Below are positions 16,022-24,825 of a stretch of 64,000 nucleotides of DNA, in pieces. The DNA is taken from assembly GCF_052162025.1 (NCBI RefSeq), contig NZ_CP197401.1:4526001-4590000 (forward strand). The letters run 5' to 3'. The position numbers and the translations under genes were made by a program. A model generated the notes under the pieces. That model ran no database searches, was not told the DNA's origin, and worked only from the letters and a program-made list of their open reading frames with translations. The DNA is from Methylobacter sp015476545 (GTDB lineage: Bacteria > Pseudomonadota > Gammaproteobacteria > Methylococcales > Methylomonadaceae). Each line of letters begins with the position of its first letter. Positions within the stretch are counted from its first letter, which is position 1.

Positions 16022-17715
16022 GCCGTTTTCCCATAGACCAGGCGCCCCGAGCTGTGCGGCCCTTGCTTCGAGCTCATCGTGAAATACAGTTTGCCGGCCT
16101 GGGCGTTCCATTCCAGCGACAAGGTCAGCGTATTGCCGGGCTCGATGAGCCTGACGAATTTGATGACGTCCATATGCGAGAACGGCCGGCCGATATCGAA
16201 AAACAGCTTGCCGTAATGCTCGGCCCAGGCGATCTGCACGACGCCCGGCAGGATCGGGAAATTCCGGAAGTGATCTTTAAAATAAACCAGCTCGGGCGGA
16301 ATCAGCAGTTTCAGTTCGACATGCTCAGGCGCCAGGTTCAGGCCCAGCACTTGAGGCAGTTTACGGCTGCTTGACGCCAGCAGTTCATTCAGCAGGCGCG
16401 TGTCGATTTTGCCCTGGATTGTCAACGGAATGCAGTCCAGAACCAGCCATTTCCTCGGCAGAACGACGGCATCGAACCAGTGATGCAGCGCCTCGCGCAG
16501 CTGCCGGATCAGGCCTGATCTGCCCTGCTCTGCCAGCAGTTGCCTGCCGTCCCGGTTCAGCACGATGCCTGCGCCGATAGTGTCGCGGCTTTTCGCGATC
16601 ATCAATGTGACCGCTTCAGCTATCCAGGGCAGCTCTGCCAGGCGCTGCTCCATTTCACTCAGGGACAGGCGTTTTTCCTCAACCTTGACGATGCGGTCCA
16701 GGCGGCCTGCCAGCAGGAAGCGGCCGTCATCGAGGAGCTCGATCCGGTCGGCCAGCTCCAGCCGTTCGCCGTCCAATAAATAAGGCGATTGCAGCCGCCA
16801 GCGCTCCTGCTCATGGCTCAACGCCATGCCTTCGAACAGCGTCCAGGGCGTCATCGGCTCAAGGCCCTGCCGGCGCCAGGCGATGCCGCCGCTTTCCGTG
16901 CTGCCGAAGATTTCAATCGCGGACTGCCCGCAGCAGGCGGAGACCTGCATGGCCGCCTCATGCGACAGCGGACCGCCGGAGCTGAAGATAGCCGCGAAAT
17001 CCGCCATCAGCGGCTGGTCCAGGCGTTTCAGGTGCGCCGGGCTGGCAATCCAGTAAACGGGCCGGCTCTTGCCATAGTGAGCTATGGCTTCGGCATTGAA
17101 ATAGATGCGGCTGTGGAAACAGCGGCCTGCCGACAAAGGCCACAGAACGCGGAACAATAAACCGTAAATATGCTGATGGCTGACCGTCGCAAGAGCTACT
17201 GCATCGGCCAGCTGCCTGCCCCACTGTTTTTCCAGCGTTTCGGCTTCGCGCTGGAGTTGTATCAATCGCTTAGGGACCGGCTTGGCCTCGCCCGTGGAGC
17301 CCGAGGTGAACATGACCAGTTGCGCGCTCGAGGGATCGAGCGGCGCCAATCGCCGGTCCGGGCATGGCGCGGCATTCAGCCAATAGTCCGTAACCGCCTC
17401 TTCATGCCAGTCGCCGATTAACCGGCAGCCCTGCTCCTGCAGCTGCCCTGCCGAGCCTGGACGGTTATTGCCGGGTATCCAGACTTCCTTATCGGCATAC
17501 AGCAGCGCGAACAACAGCACGGCGAAAGGATAGGCGTCCTCGGTGTATAAAGCATAGCGCCGTTCCGGCTGCGCCCGCAGTTTGTCCGTCCATCGGCAGA
17601 CAGCCGCCTGAAACTCGCGGACGTGGTAATAACACCCGCCATGCCAGGCAACCGGCGTATCGGCCGGCCTTTTTGCCGTCAGGCACTCGGACAGCGTGAT
17701 AAATCTATCGGACAT
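16018..17715 (-). CDS. Acyl-AMP ligase fused to a hotdog dehydratase (ApeH-ApeI-like)
   Basis: This 565-residue protein has two parts. Residues 1 to about 450 form an ANL-type adenylating enzyme with the ATP motif MFTSGSTGEAKPVPK and the later IEIFGSTESGGIAWR. From about 455 onward there is a FabZ/ApeI-like hotdog domain with FKDHFRNFPILPGVVQIAWAEHYG, containing the catalytic-type His. In aryl polyene systems the ligase loads the aromatic starter acid onto the carrier protein, and ApeI works in dehydration. In E. coli these are separate genes; here they are one polypeptide. It overlaps the next upstream gene's end by 11 bp. Confidence 0.85.
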   Translation of the reverse strand: MSDRFITLSECLTAKRPADTPVAWHGGCYYHVREFQAAVCRWTDKLRAQPERRYALYTEDAYPFAVLLFALLYADKEVWIPGNNRPGSAGQLQEQGCRLIGDWHEEAVTDYWLNAAPCPDRRLAPLDPSSAQLVMFTSGSTGEAKPVPKRLIQLQREAETLEKQWGRQLADAVALATVSHQHIYGLLFRVLWPLSAGRCFHSRIYFNAEAIAHYGKSRPVYWIASPAHLKRLDQPLMADFAAIFSSGGPLSHEAAMQVSACCGQSAIEIFGSTESGGIAWRRQGLEPMTPWTLFEGMALSHEQERWRLQSPYLLDGERLELADRIELLDDGRFLLAGRLDRIVKVEEKRLSLSEMEQRLAELPWIAEAVTLMIAKSRDTIGAGIVLNRDGRQLLAEQGRSGLIRQLREALHHWFDAVVLPRKWLVLDCIPLTIQGKIDTRLLNELLASSSRKLPQVLGLNLAPEHVELKLLIPPELVYFKDHFRNFPILPGVVQIAWAEHYGKLFFDIGRPFSHMDVIKFVRLIEPGNTLTLSLEWNAQAGKLYFTMSSKQGPHSSGRLVYGKTA

Positions 17716-18256
17716 GTTTTTGAGTCCGCAGCCTGACGATATACTCGCCGCCGAATAAAGTGCCCATCAGCAGATAGGAGATCAGGCCGTTGTATAGGCT
17801 CCACTGCTCGAAACTGCCCCACAAGGCTGTCGCCAGTGCGATCAGGCCGTTCATGAGAAAAAACACGCACCAGACTTGCGTGACCCGGCGCGTATAAACG
17901 ACGCCTTCGGGCGGCAGATCAGGATGCTGCAGCCGCGCCAGGCGTTCGATCAGGGGCTGCGGCGACCACAGGCTCCAGGCAAAAATCAACAGCATGCCGG
18001 CACTGACCAGCGCCGGATAAAAGCGCAGGGCAATGAGATTGTTGGCCCAGATCGCGAAGCCGCAATAGAGCATGCCGGCTATCAGTAGCGGCCGCAACCA
18101 TTGTCCGCCGGCGCTGCCGGCCAGGCGCAGGACCAGCAGAGCCAGCAAAAAGCCGGCGATGATCCTCGGTTCGACATAGTGCATGCCGAAATAAACAGCG
18201 AACGGATAGGCGAGCGTCAGCAAGCCGATCAGGCTGTTTAGCGCAATCCGCATCAA
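17705..18256 (-). CDS. COG4648-like integral membrane protein of aryl polyene cluster
   Basis: This 183-residue hydrophobic protein has about five or six predicted membrane helices and ends in a basic tail (VRLRTQKHVR). It starts MMRIALNSLIGLLTLAYPFAVYFGMHYVEPR. Similar small membrane proteins (ApeG-like) sit between the carrier-protein and ligase genes in aryl polyene clusters. Their role is unknown, possibly membrane anchoring of the synthase or transport. It overlaps the ACP stop by 4 bp. Confidence 0.75.
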   Translation of the reverse strand: MMRIALNSLIGLLTLAYPFAVYFGMHYVEPRIIAGFLLALLVLRLAGSAGGQWLRPLLIAGMLYCGFAIWANNLIALRFYPALVSAGMLLIFAWSLWSPQPLIERLARLQHPDLPPEGVVYTRRVTQVWCVFFLMNGLIALATALWGSFEQWSLYNGLISYLLMGTLFGGEYIVRLRTQKHVR

Positions 18257-18501
18257 TCCTGCACCAGTCTATGGACGGCCTCGACCACGTCGCCGATCGT
18301 GCGCGCCGATTTGAAGTCTTCCGGCTTGACGGATTTGCCGGTCATTTCTTTCAGCTTGACGATCATGTCGACGGCATCGATGCTGTCGAAATCAAGGTCT
18401 TCATATAACCGGGCTTCCAGGGTGATGCTGCCTTCGTCAATTTCAAACAGCTCGACCATGATGGATTTGATAGCCGATAAAATTTCTTCTTGTGAATTCA
18501 T
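18253..18501 (-). CDS. Acyl carrier protein (ApeF-like)
   Basis: This 82-residue carrier protein starts at ATG 18501 after the ribosome site GAGGGTG. The phosphopantetheine serine is in DLDFDSIDAVDM. It would carry the growing aryl polyene chain or its starter. An earlier in-frame ATG (18528) lies inside the preceding ACP gene and is less likely. It is one of two tandem carrier proteins, as usual for these clusters. Confidence 0.88.
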   Translation of the reverse strand: MNSQEEILSAIKSIMVELFEIDEGSITLEARLYEDLDFDSIDAVDMIVKLKEMTGKSVKPEDFKSARTIGDVVEAVHRLVQD

Positions 18502-18508
18502 AACACCC

Positions 18509-18757
18509 TCAACGGCGCACCGATTCAATATAGTCTGCTAGCGCCGAAACCGAAGAAAAAATCTTCGCGACATCGTCTTTTTCGGCATCGATTTTTACAT
18601 CATACTTCTTGCGGATCGCCAGGCCCAATTCCAGGGCGTCGATTGAATCCAGACCCAAGCCGTCGTTAAACAGCGGTTCATGACTGTCGATGTCGTCGAT
18701 GCCGATATCTTCCAGATCCAGCGCATCGATGATCAACTGTTTTAGTTCATTTTCCAT
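18509..18757 (-). CDS. Acyl carrier protein (ApeE-like)
   Basis: This 82-residue carrier protein has the phosphopantetheine attachment serine in LGLDSIDALELG. It overlaps the acyltransferase stop by 11 bp and is followed within 8 bp by the second carrier protein. The two ACPs are only moderately alike, so they probably serve different steps (starter loading versus chain elongation). Confidence 0.88.
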   Translation of the reverse strand: MENELKQLIIDALDLEDIGIDDIDSHEPLFNDGLGLDSIDALELGLAIRKKYDVKIDAEKDDVAKIFSSVSALADYIESVRR

Positions 18758-19529
18758 AGTACTTATAGACTTCTCTCTGTTGCGTAAAATAGTCTTGCAA
18801 ATAGTGATTCAACCGGCGTACGGCGATTGATTTCGAACTCGCGCCGGTAAATTCGTCCAGCGCGATATCGTCGCCGACATGCATGGCCAGATGAAAGCGC
18901 CGGTAGGGAATCCGGTACCAAGGCTCGGCCTTGGTCAGCGTGCTGGGATAACACGAAATCGTTACCGGCGTGACGATCTTTCCGGCCTGTATCGCGATAG
19001 CGGCCGCGCCGCGCTGGAACCGATAGGGTTTGCCCGGCACCGAGCGCGTGCCTTCCGGGAAAATGATCATCGATCCGCCCGCCTTCAGCCAGTCGACGCA
19101 TTCGGCGATCATGCTTTCAGGCTCGCTGTTGCTGATATAGCCGGCATTGACGATAGGCCCGCGCATGAACGGGTTGCGCCATAACGAACCTTTGACGATG
19201 CAGCTGGCCTCTTTGATCCGGCTGATCAGGAATACGATATCGACCAGGGTCGGATGATTGGCGATGATCAGCTGTCCCGGCCGGTTCAGTTTCTCCAGGC
19301 CGACGATGTCGTAGGTCATGATCCCCAAGCGATGCATCAGCCCAATGAAGGCGTAAAAGCTGTAATGCACCACGCGCTGCCCGCGGCTGATTTTCTGCCG
19401 GCGCGCGCCCGGCAGCACCGACAGCAGCGGAAACACCAGCAGCCATAACAGCAAGCCGCCCAGACCGAAACTGAAAAAACTGAAGCCCGTGGCGAACAGA
19501 CGCCAGCCGTACCGGATTTTTGCCGTCAT
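18747..19529 (-). CDS. PlsC-family 1-acyl-glycerol-phosphate-type acyltransferase (ApeD-like)
   Basis: This 260-residue protein has an N-terminal membrane helix (about residues 10-34), the acyltransferase motif NHPTLVD (His-x4-Asp) and the phosphate-site motif FPEGTRS. In aryl polyene clusters a PlsC-like protein occurs beside the ACP genes and probably helps transfer the polyene to a lipid. It overlaps the preceding ketosynthase-like gene by 4 bp, which indicates coupling. Confidence 0.85.
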   Translation of the reverse strand: MTAKIRYGWRLFATGFSFFSFGLGGLLLWLLVFPLLSVLPGARRQKISRGQRVVHYSFYAFIGLMHRLGIMTYDIVGLEKLNRPGQLIIANHPTLVDIVFLISRIKEASCIVKGSLWRNPFMRGPIVNAGYISNSEPESMIAECVDWLKAGGSMIIFPEGTRSVPGKPYRFQRGAAAIAIQAGKIVTPVTISCYPSTLTKAEPWYRIPYRRFHLAMHVGDDIALDEFTGASSKSIAVRRLNHYLQDYFTQQREVYKYYGK

Positions 19530-20257
19530 CGCTTATGCCAGCTCCAACTATGTTTTTGGTTTCCCAGGGTCAGCGACTTCTGACCGGAAGCCAGAAACTT
19601 CGCAAACGCCAGCAACTGCACCGGCTGTTCGCCATCGTCGCGCAATTCGGGCGACCGACAGAACCGCATCGCCAGGCCAGGCCCTGCCGCCGCGATTTTC
19701 AAGGCCAGCGCGCAAGGCATATCGATGTTCAGCTTGAACGGTTCAAACGGGAAAAAATCGGGCAGCGGCTCATCGTACAAAACCAGCAAAACCTCGTCCC
19801 TGCCCTCGCTCAGCATGCCGGCTGCCTCGATAAAAGCCGCGGCAATGCCTTCCATGCCCGGCGCAATAACCGTGCTTTCCTGCTGATTGTCGTAAACAAT
19901 CGAAAACAGCCCCGAAATGGCGTTATGGACGGACAGGCTGAAGGCTGTCGGCGACAGTTCCTCGCCCGCGTCTATGGTCTTGAGCATCTGGAACGATTTG
20001 CCGATTTCGCCGTGCGTGGAACTAAATACCGTCGGCACCTGCTCACCGGCCTTGATGCAGTGGTCGGCGGCATGAAACACGGCTTTCGCCAGCAGGTTCA
20101 GCCGGCGCTGCAGCATTTTCGGCACCGAAGCCGGCGCCCCGGGCGGCTCCGCCGTCATCGATTTCTGTCCCGCACTCCATGCCTGCCAGTCATCGGAACT
20201 GCTCAACCCCGGCGCCCAAGCGCCCCAGTCGCGCAAAACAAAATCGGAAACGATCAA
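19526..20257 (-). CDS. Beta-ketoacyl synthase-like chain-length factor (ApeC-like)
   Basis: This 243-residue protein corresponds to the N-terminal half of a ketosynthase. It contains VFSSTHGEIGKSFQMLKTI and SPTAFSLSVHNAISGLFSI, where the position expected for the active-site cysteine is not a cysteine. Such short proteins pair with a full ketosynthase (ApeO) as a chain-length factor in aryl polyene synthases. It is the first gene of this minus-strand run, 111 bp after trpC. No full ketosynthase partner lies in the window. Confidence 0.8.
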   Translation of the reverse strand: MIVSDFVLRDWGAWAPGLSSSDDWQAWSAGQKSMTAEPPGAPASVPKMLQRRLNLLAKAVFHAADHCIKAGEQVPTVFSSTHGEIGKSFQMLKTIDAGEELSPTAFSLSVHNAISGLFSIVYDNQQESTVIAPGMEGIAAAFIEAAGMLSEGRDEVLLVLYDEPLPDFFPFEPFKLNIDMPCALALKIAAAGPGLAMRFCRSPELRDDGEQPVQLLAFAKFLASGQKSLTLGNQKHSWSWHKR

Positions 20258-20368
20258 CTTATACCTGCATGCAATTATTCAACCGAGACAGCATGAAGCA
20301 GCGCCAGGCCGTTCCATGTTGTAAATGACATAAACCATAAGATCCGGCGCCGGAGCGCGGCTTCAGGA

Positions 20369-21169
20369 TTATAAAGAAAACAATTCGCGCATTTTCTGGC
20401 CGGGGCTTTCGGCGCGCATAAACGCCTCGCCGACCAGGAAAGTATAAACCTCGTTATCGAGCATCAGGCGCACATCGTCCGGCGTATGGATGCCGCTCTC
20501 GGTAATGATCATGCGGTCCGCCGGCACCAGGGCTTTCAAGTCCAGGGTCGTTTGCAGCGTGGTCTCGAACGTGCGCAGGTTGCGGTTGTTGATGCCGATC
20601 AGCTTGGTATCGAGTTGCAACGCGCGCGCCATTTCGGCCGCATCATGCACTTCGACCAGCACGTCCATGCCCAGTTTCGTGGCCGTGTCGGACAATTCCT
20701 GCATCTGGCTGTCGGTCAGCGCCGCCACGATCAGCAGAATGCAGTCCGCGCCCAACGCGCGCGCTTCATAGACCTGATACGGGTCGATCATGAAATCCTT
20801 TCTGAGCACCGGCAGCGGGCAGCGCTCCCTGACCATCTGCAGGTACACTTCCGAGCCCTGAAAGAATTCCTTGTCGGTCAGCACCGACAGGCAAGCCGCG
20901 CCGTTCATGGCGTAATCCTGGCCGATCGCGACCGGCTGGAAATCCTCGCGGATCACGCCCTTGCTGGGCGAGGCTTTCTTGATCTCGGCGATAATGGCCG
21001 GCTTTTTGGCCAGCACCCTGCTCTGCAGAGCATTATAGAATCCGCGCGGTCTCTCCATGCCGGCGCCGATATCTTCGAGGTCGGCAACGGACATGCGCAG
21101 CTTGCGATGCGCGACTTCTTCCTGTTTTTTGTCGAGGATTTTTTTCAGAATATCGGGTGTATCGGTCAT
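20369..21169 (-). CDS. trpC: Indole-3-glycerol phosphate synthase
   Basis: This 266-residue TIM-barrel enzyme of tryptophan synthesis closes CdRP to indole-3-glycerol phosphate. Key segments are PAIIAEIKKASPSKG (catalytic lysines), LRKDFMID and the C-terminal ITESGIHTPDDV. I chose ATG 21169, because the frame upstream runs into trpD and the family starts close to this point. It directly follows trpD, with a start 6 bp before the trpD stop region, and ends the tryptophan run. The gap of about 110 bp downstream contains the palindrome TCCGGCGCCGGA. Confidence 0.96.
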   Translation of the reverse strand: MTDTPDILKKILDKKQEEVAHRKLRMSVADLEDIGAGMERPRGFYNALQSRVLAKKPAIIAEIKKASPSKGVIREDFQPVAIGQDYAMNGAACLSVLTDKEFFQGSEVYLQMVRERCPLPVLRKDFMIDPYQVYEARALGADCILLIVAALTDSQMQELSDTATKLGMDVLVEVHDAAEMARALQLDTKLIGINNRNLRTFETTLQTTLDLKALVPADRMIITESGIHTPDDVRLMLDNEVYTFLVGEAFMRAESPGQKMRELFSL

Positions 21170-21174
21170 GGTTT

Positions 21175-22197
21175 TCAGTGAGTTAAAGTTTTTGAATAGG
21201 CAATCAGGGCATCCCATTTCGCGCGCGCCGCGCCGCTGGCAATGACCTGCTGGGCTTTTTCCACGCCGGCTGCCAGCGAATCGGCGAGATCGGCCGCATA
21301 AATAGCCGCGCCGGCATTCAGCACCACGATATCGCGGGCAGGGCCGGGCTTATTGTCCAGCACCGATTTGACCATTGCCAGACTGGAGGCCGTGCCGTCG
21401 ACAGCCAGCTCGGCGATATCGGCGCGCTGCAAACCGAATTGTTCTGGTGCGACAGTGTAGGTCGTGACCTGGCCGTCTTTCAGTTCGGCAACGCGGGTAG
21501 CGGAGGCGATGCTGATTTCATCGAGCCCGTCATCGGCATTGACGACCAGCACATGCCGGCTGCCGAGCTTTTTCAGGACCTGCGCCAAAGGCTCCAGCCA
21601 GTCCTTGCCGAAGACGCCGATGAGCTGGTTTGGTGCGCCGGCCGGATTCGACAGCGGACCCAGCAGGTTGAACAGCGTCCTGACGCCCATTTCCCTGCGC
21701 GGGCCGATCGCGTATTTCATGGCGCCGTGATGCTTGGGCGCGAACAGAAAGCCGACGCCGATTTCGTTGACGCAATCGGCAACCTGTTCGGCCGTCAGAT
21801 CGAGATTGACGCCGGCCGCTTCCAGCACGTCGGCGCTGCCGCAGCTGCTCGAAACGGAGCGATTGCCGTGCTTGGCCACGCGCCCGCCGGCCGCGGCGAC
21901 CACGAACGCGCAGGTCGTGGAAATGTTGAAGGTGTTGGCGCCATCGCCGCCCGTGCCGCAGGTGTCGATCAGGTATTCGCCTTTGACATGCACTTTGCCG
22001 GCCAGCTCGCGCATGACTTCGGCCGCGGCCGCGATCTCATCGACGCTTTCGCCTTTGCAGCGCAAGGCGATCAGGAAGCCGCCGATCTGCGCGTCGGTCG
22101 CGCCGCCGCTCATGATCAGGCGCATGACGGCGCGCATCTGATCGGCGCTCAGGTCTTGTTTATCGAGCAGTATCTGCAGGGCTTTCTGGATTTGCAT
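21175..22197 (-). CDS. trpD: Anthranilate phosphoribosyltransferase
   Basis: This 340-residue enzyme transfers phosphoribosyl from PRPP to anthranilate. The PRPP loop CGTGGDGANTFNIST, the KHGNRSVSSSCGSAD motif and RREMGVRTLFNLLGPLSNP are all present. Its start overlaps the end of a DUF2442 gene by about 38 bp. In related bacteria trpD normally follows trpG directly; here two small genes intervene. Confidence 0.97.
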   Translation of the reverse strand: MQIQKALQILLDKQDLSADQMRAVMRLIMSGGATDAQIGGFLIALRCKGESVDEIAAAAEVMRELAGKVHVKGEYLIDTCGTGGDGANTFNISTTCAFVVAAAGGRVAKHGNRSVSSSCGSADVLEAAGVNLDLTAEQVADCVNEIGVGFLFAPKHHGAMKYAIGPRREMGVRTLFNLLGPLSNPAGAPNQLIGVFGKDWLEPLAQVLKKLGSRHVLVVNADDGLDEISIASATRVAELKDGQVTTYTVAPEQFGLQRADIAELAVDGTASSLAMVKSVLDNKPGPARDIVVLNAGAAIYAADLADSLAAGVEKAQQVIASGAARAKWDALIAYSKTLTH

Positions 22198-22462
22198 TAT
22201 GTTTTTTTGATTGCAAAGGAAAACGTTCCGGATGTCGGATGATTTCCAGATCTAAATCGACATCGATATCCGGCCAGTAAAAATGACCGGGCCTGGGCTC
22301 CTCAACATTGAGGATGGCCTTAAGGTTTTGATCCTTAAACCAGGGAAAATCATCATAAGGCAAGAATAATTCTTCATGATGCGTGAGCATCCATATGCCG
22401 TTGCTGGAAATATGGGTAATTTCAACTGCCGAAATGTTGTTGCCATGCGTTAATGAGTTCAT
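22160..22462 (-). CDS. DUF2442-family protein
   Basis: This protein has about 100 residues. The pattern LFLPYDDFPWFKDQNLKAILNVEEPRPGHFYWPDIDVDLDLE matches the DUF2442 family, in which a (Y)FPWF and a WPDLDVD motif are typical. I favour ATG 22462, with an in-frame ATG at 22480 as an alternative. Either way it overlaps the end of the DUF4160 gene and the start of trpD. DUF4160 and DUF2442 genes commonly occur as a pair and have been suggested to resemble toxin-antitoxin modules. No activity can be read from the sequence. Confidence 0.75.
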   Translation of the reverse strand: MNSLTHGNNISAVEITHISSNGIWMLTHHEELFLPYDDFPWFKDQNLKAILNVEEPRPGHFYWPDIDVDLDLEIIRHPERFPLQSKKHNANPESPADTAR

Positions 22463-22661
22463 TGTAGTGACCTTCGACAAGCGATTCGATTTCTTTCAAC
22501 TGCTGCCTTGAATAATGATAGTTCTTTGCCAATTCAATTTCCGGCTCCAACCAAAATTTAGCCTCTCCATCGCCTGAAACAATATGGACATGCTTTCTCG
22601 GTTCTTCTCTGGAAAAGAAAAAGAATCGGTAACCTGCCTCTTTGAATAGGGTTGGACTCAT
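22422..22661 (-). CDS. DUF4160-family protein
   Basis: This 79-residue protein has the DUF4160 pattern: GYRFFFFSREEPRKHVHIVSG, GEAKFWLEPEIELAKN, and a C-terminal helix ending INAWQQHFG. It lies 89 bp after trpG and overlaps its DUF2442 partner. The pair sits inside the trp operon on the same strand, without a visible terminator. Either it is co-transcribed with trp or it brings its own promoter. Function is unknown. Confidence 0.78.
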   Translation of the reverse strand: MSPTLFKEAGYRFFFFSREEPRKHVHIVSGDGEAKFWLEPEIELAKNYHYSRQQLKEIESLVEGHYNELINAWQQHFGS

Positions 22662-22750
22662 CGATAAAAGTAATCTGGTTTCTTCAATTTCCTTAAACTG
22701 CGATTGGAGCTATTTATGACGCTCTCACACCGGCACATGGAAACAAACAA

Positions 22751-23341
22751 TCACCGCTCCAGAAAATTCCTCAGCATATCATGCCCGTGCTCAGTCAGGA
22801 TCGACTCGGGATGGAACTGCACGCCTTCGATATCGAATTGCTTGTGCCGCACGCCCATGATTTCATCGATGTTGCCGGCTTCATCCCGGGTCCAGGCCGT
22901 GACTTCGAGGCAGTCGGGCAAGGTTGCCTGCTCGATCACCAGCGAGTGATAGCGCGTCGCCGTGAAGGGATTGCTGAGCCCTTTGAAGACGCCGGCATCT
23001 TTGTGATAGATCTGCGAGGTCTTGCCGTGCATGATGCTCTTGGCGTGAATGATGTTGCCGCCGAACGCGTAGCCGATGCTTTGATGGCCGAGACAGACGC
23101 CTAGGATCGGGTATTTGCCGGCCAGCTTCAAGATGGCCTCGACCGAGACGCCGGCTTCTTTGGGCGTACAGGGTCCCGGCGAAATCACAATCTTGTCGGG
23201 CGCCAGTTTTTCAATGTCGGCCACGGTCACCTGGTCGTTGCGCACGACCGTGACATCGGCGCCGAGTTCGCCGAAATACTGCACCAGATTGTAGGTGAAC
23301 GAGTCGTAGTTATCGACCATGACCACTTTTACGACGCTCAT
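22751..23341 (-). CDS. trpG: Anthranilate synthase glutamine amidotransferase component
   Basis: This 196-residue class I glutamine amidotransferase has the catalytic cysteine in GVCLGHQSIGYAFGG and the His/Glu pair in FHPESILTEHG. It supplies ammonia to TrpE, and in many bacteria also to PabB. Its ATG overlaps the trpE stop (ATGA), so the two subunits are translationally coupled. Confidence 0.95.
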   Translation of the reverse strand: MSVVKVVMVDNYDSFTYNLVQYFGELGADVTVVRNDQVTVADIEKLAPDKIVISPGPCTPKEAGVSVEAILKLAGKYPILGVCLGHQSIGYAFGGNIIHAKSIMHGKTSQIYHKDAGVFKGLSNPFTATRYHSLVIEQATLPDCLEVTAWTRDEAGNIDEIMGVRHKQFDIEGVQFHPESILTEHGHDMLRNFLER

Positions 23342-24825
23342 GACTGCTCTCCTTCCAGGCCGGCTTCGGCCATGCTGACGGCGCGGAAGATGGCGCGGCC
23401 TTTATTCATGGTTTCATCCCACTCGTTGCGGGGTATGGAGTCGTAAACAATGCCGGCGCCGGCTTGTATGTGTAAGGTTTGATCTTTTATCACAGCGGTT
23501 CTGATTGCAATAGCGGTGTCGAGATTGCCGGACCAGGCGATATAGCCGACTGCGCCCGAATAGATGCCACGCTTGACTGGCTCCAGCTCATCAATGATTT
23601 CCATGGCGCGGATTTTCGGCGCGCCACTGACGGTTCCGGCCGGGAAGGTCGCCGCCAGCACATCGAAGGCGTTTTTGCCGTCTTGCAGTTGCCCGGTTAC
23701 GTTGGAGACGATATGCATGACGTGCGAGTAGCGCTCGACGATCATCTTGTCGGTCAGTTTGACGCTGCCGATTTCGGCGATGCGGCCGGTGTCGTTGCGG
23801 CCCAGATCGATCAGCATCAAATGCTCGGCCAGTTCCTTCGGATCGGCCAGCAGATCCTGTTCCAGCATCAGATCCTGTTCCGGTGTCGCGCCGCGCCGGC
23901 GTGTGCCGGCGATCGGGCGCACGGTCACGGTGTCGTCTTCGAGCCGCACCAGAATTTCCGGCGATGAGCCGACGATATGAAAATCGTCCAGATTCAGGTA
24001 ATACATGTAAGGTGAAGGATTCAGGCAGCGCAGGGCCCGGTACAGATTCAGCGGCGAGGCCGTGTAAGGTATGGACAGACGCTGCGACAGCACGACCTGC
24101 ATGATGTCGCCGTCGGTGATGTATTCCTTGGCTTTCACTACGGCGTCTTCAAAGCCCTGCTGCGTGAAGCCGGAGATAAAATCCGCCTCATCGACTTTTC
24201 TGGGCGCTTTATGGTTTTCCGGCTTGGCTTTCAGTTCGCGCAGCTTGACGGCCAGATCGTTCAGGCGAGTCACGGCGCGGTCGTAGGCACCGGGCTCTTC
24301 GGGATTGGCATGCGTCAGCAGCAGCATTTTGCCGGACAGGTTGTCGAACACGAGCATTTCTTCCGATACCATCAGCAAAATATCGGGATTGCCCAGCGGG
24401 TCGCTTTTGGCTGATCTGCGCAGGCGCGGCTCAATATAGCCGATGGTTTCGTAGCCGAAATAGCCGACCAGTCCGCCGTTGAAGCGCGGCAGCTCAGCCA
24501 GATCGGGCACTTTATAGCGCGCCTTGAACTGCTCTATCCAGACCAGCGGGTTTTCGTGCGTCAGCGTTTCCAGCAGCTCGCCGTTGTTCTCCAGGGTGAT
24601 CCGGTTGCCGGTGACTTTGACGATGGTTTTGCAAGGCAGTCCTATGATCGAATAACGACCCCATTGTTCGCCGCCGTGCACAGATTCGAATAGATAGGAA
24701 TAAGGGCCATCGGCTAATTTCAGATAGGCACTCAAGGGTGTATCCAAGTCAGCCAGAACCTCCCGGCTAACGGGGATACGGTTGTAGCCCTGCTGCGTGT
24801 AGTGTTTAAATTGTTCTGGAGTCAT
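23338..24825 (-). CDS. trpE: Anthranilate synthase component I
   Basis: This 495-residue chorismate-binding enzyme makes anthranilate with TrpG. The N-terminal YLFESVHGG corresponds to the LLES-type tryptophan feedback-binding motif. The C-terminal catalytic segments include RPIAGTRRRG, DLLADPKELAEHLMLIDLGRND, FPAGTVSGAPKIRAMEII and QAGAGIVYDS. It lies 33 bp after the phosphatase gene, so the operon probably begins at gph. No tryptophan leader peptide is visible in that gap. Confidence 0.97.
   Translation of the reverse strand: MTPEQFKHYTQQGYNRIPVSREVLADLDTPLSAYLKLADGPYSYLFESVHGGEQWGRYSIIGLPCKTIVKVTGNRITLENNGELLETLTHENPLVWIEQFKARYKVPDLAELPRFNGGLVGYFGYETIGYIEPRLRRSAKSDPLGNPDILLMVSEEMLVFDNLSGKMLLLTHANPEEPGAYDRAVTRLNDLAVKLRELKAKPENHKAPRKVDEADFISGFTQQGFEDAVVKAKEYITDGDIMQVVLSQRLSIPYTASPLNLYRALRCLNPSPYMYYLNLDDFHIVGSSPEILVRLEDDTVTVRPIAGTRRRGATPEQDLMLEQDLLADPKELAEHLMLIDLGRNDTGRIAEIGSVKLTDKMIVERYSHVMHIVSNVTGQLQDGKNAFDVLAATFPAGTVSGAPKIRAMEIIDELEPVKRGIYSGAVGYIAWSGNLDTAIAIRTAVIKDQTLHIQAGAGIVYDSIPRNEWDETMNKGRAIFRAVSMAEAGLEGEQS

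Noticed and set aside
19520..20296. Plus-strand frame (258 codons) antisense to the apeC-like gene
   Set aside because: The minus strand fits the aryl polyene gene order and overlaps its neighbour by 4 bp, whereas this frame has no recognisable protein.
21439..22242. Plus-strand frame (267 codons) antisense to trpD
   Set aside because: trpD is complete with all motifs on the other strand.
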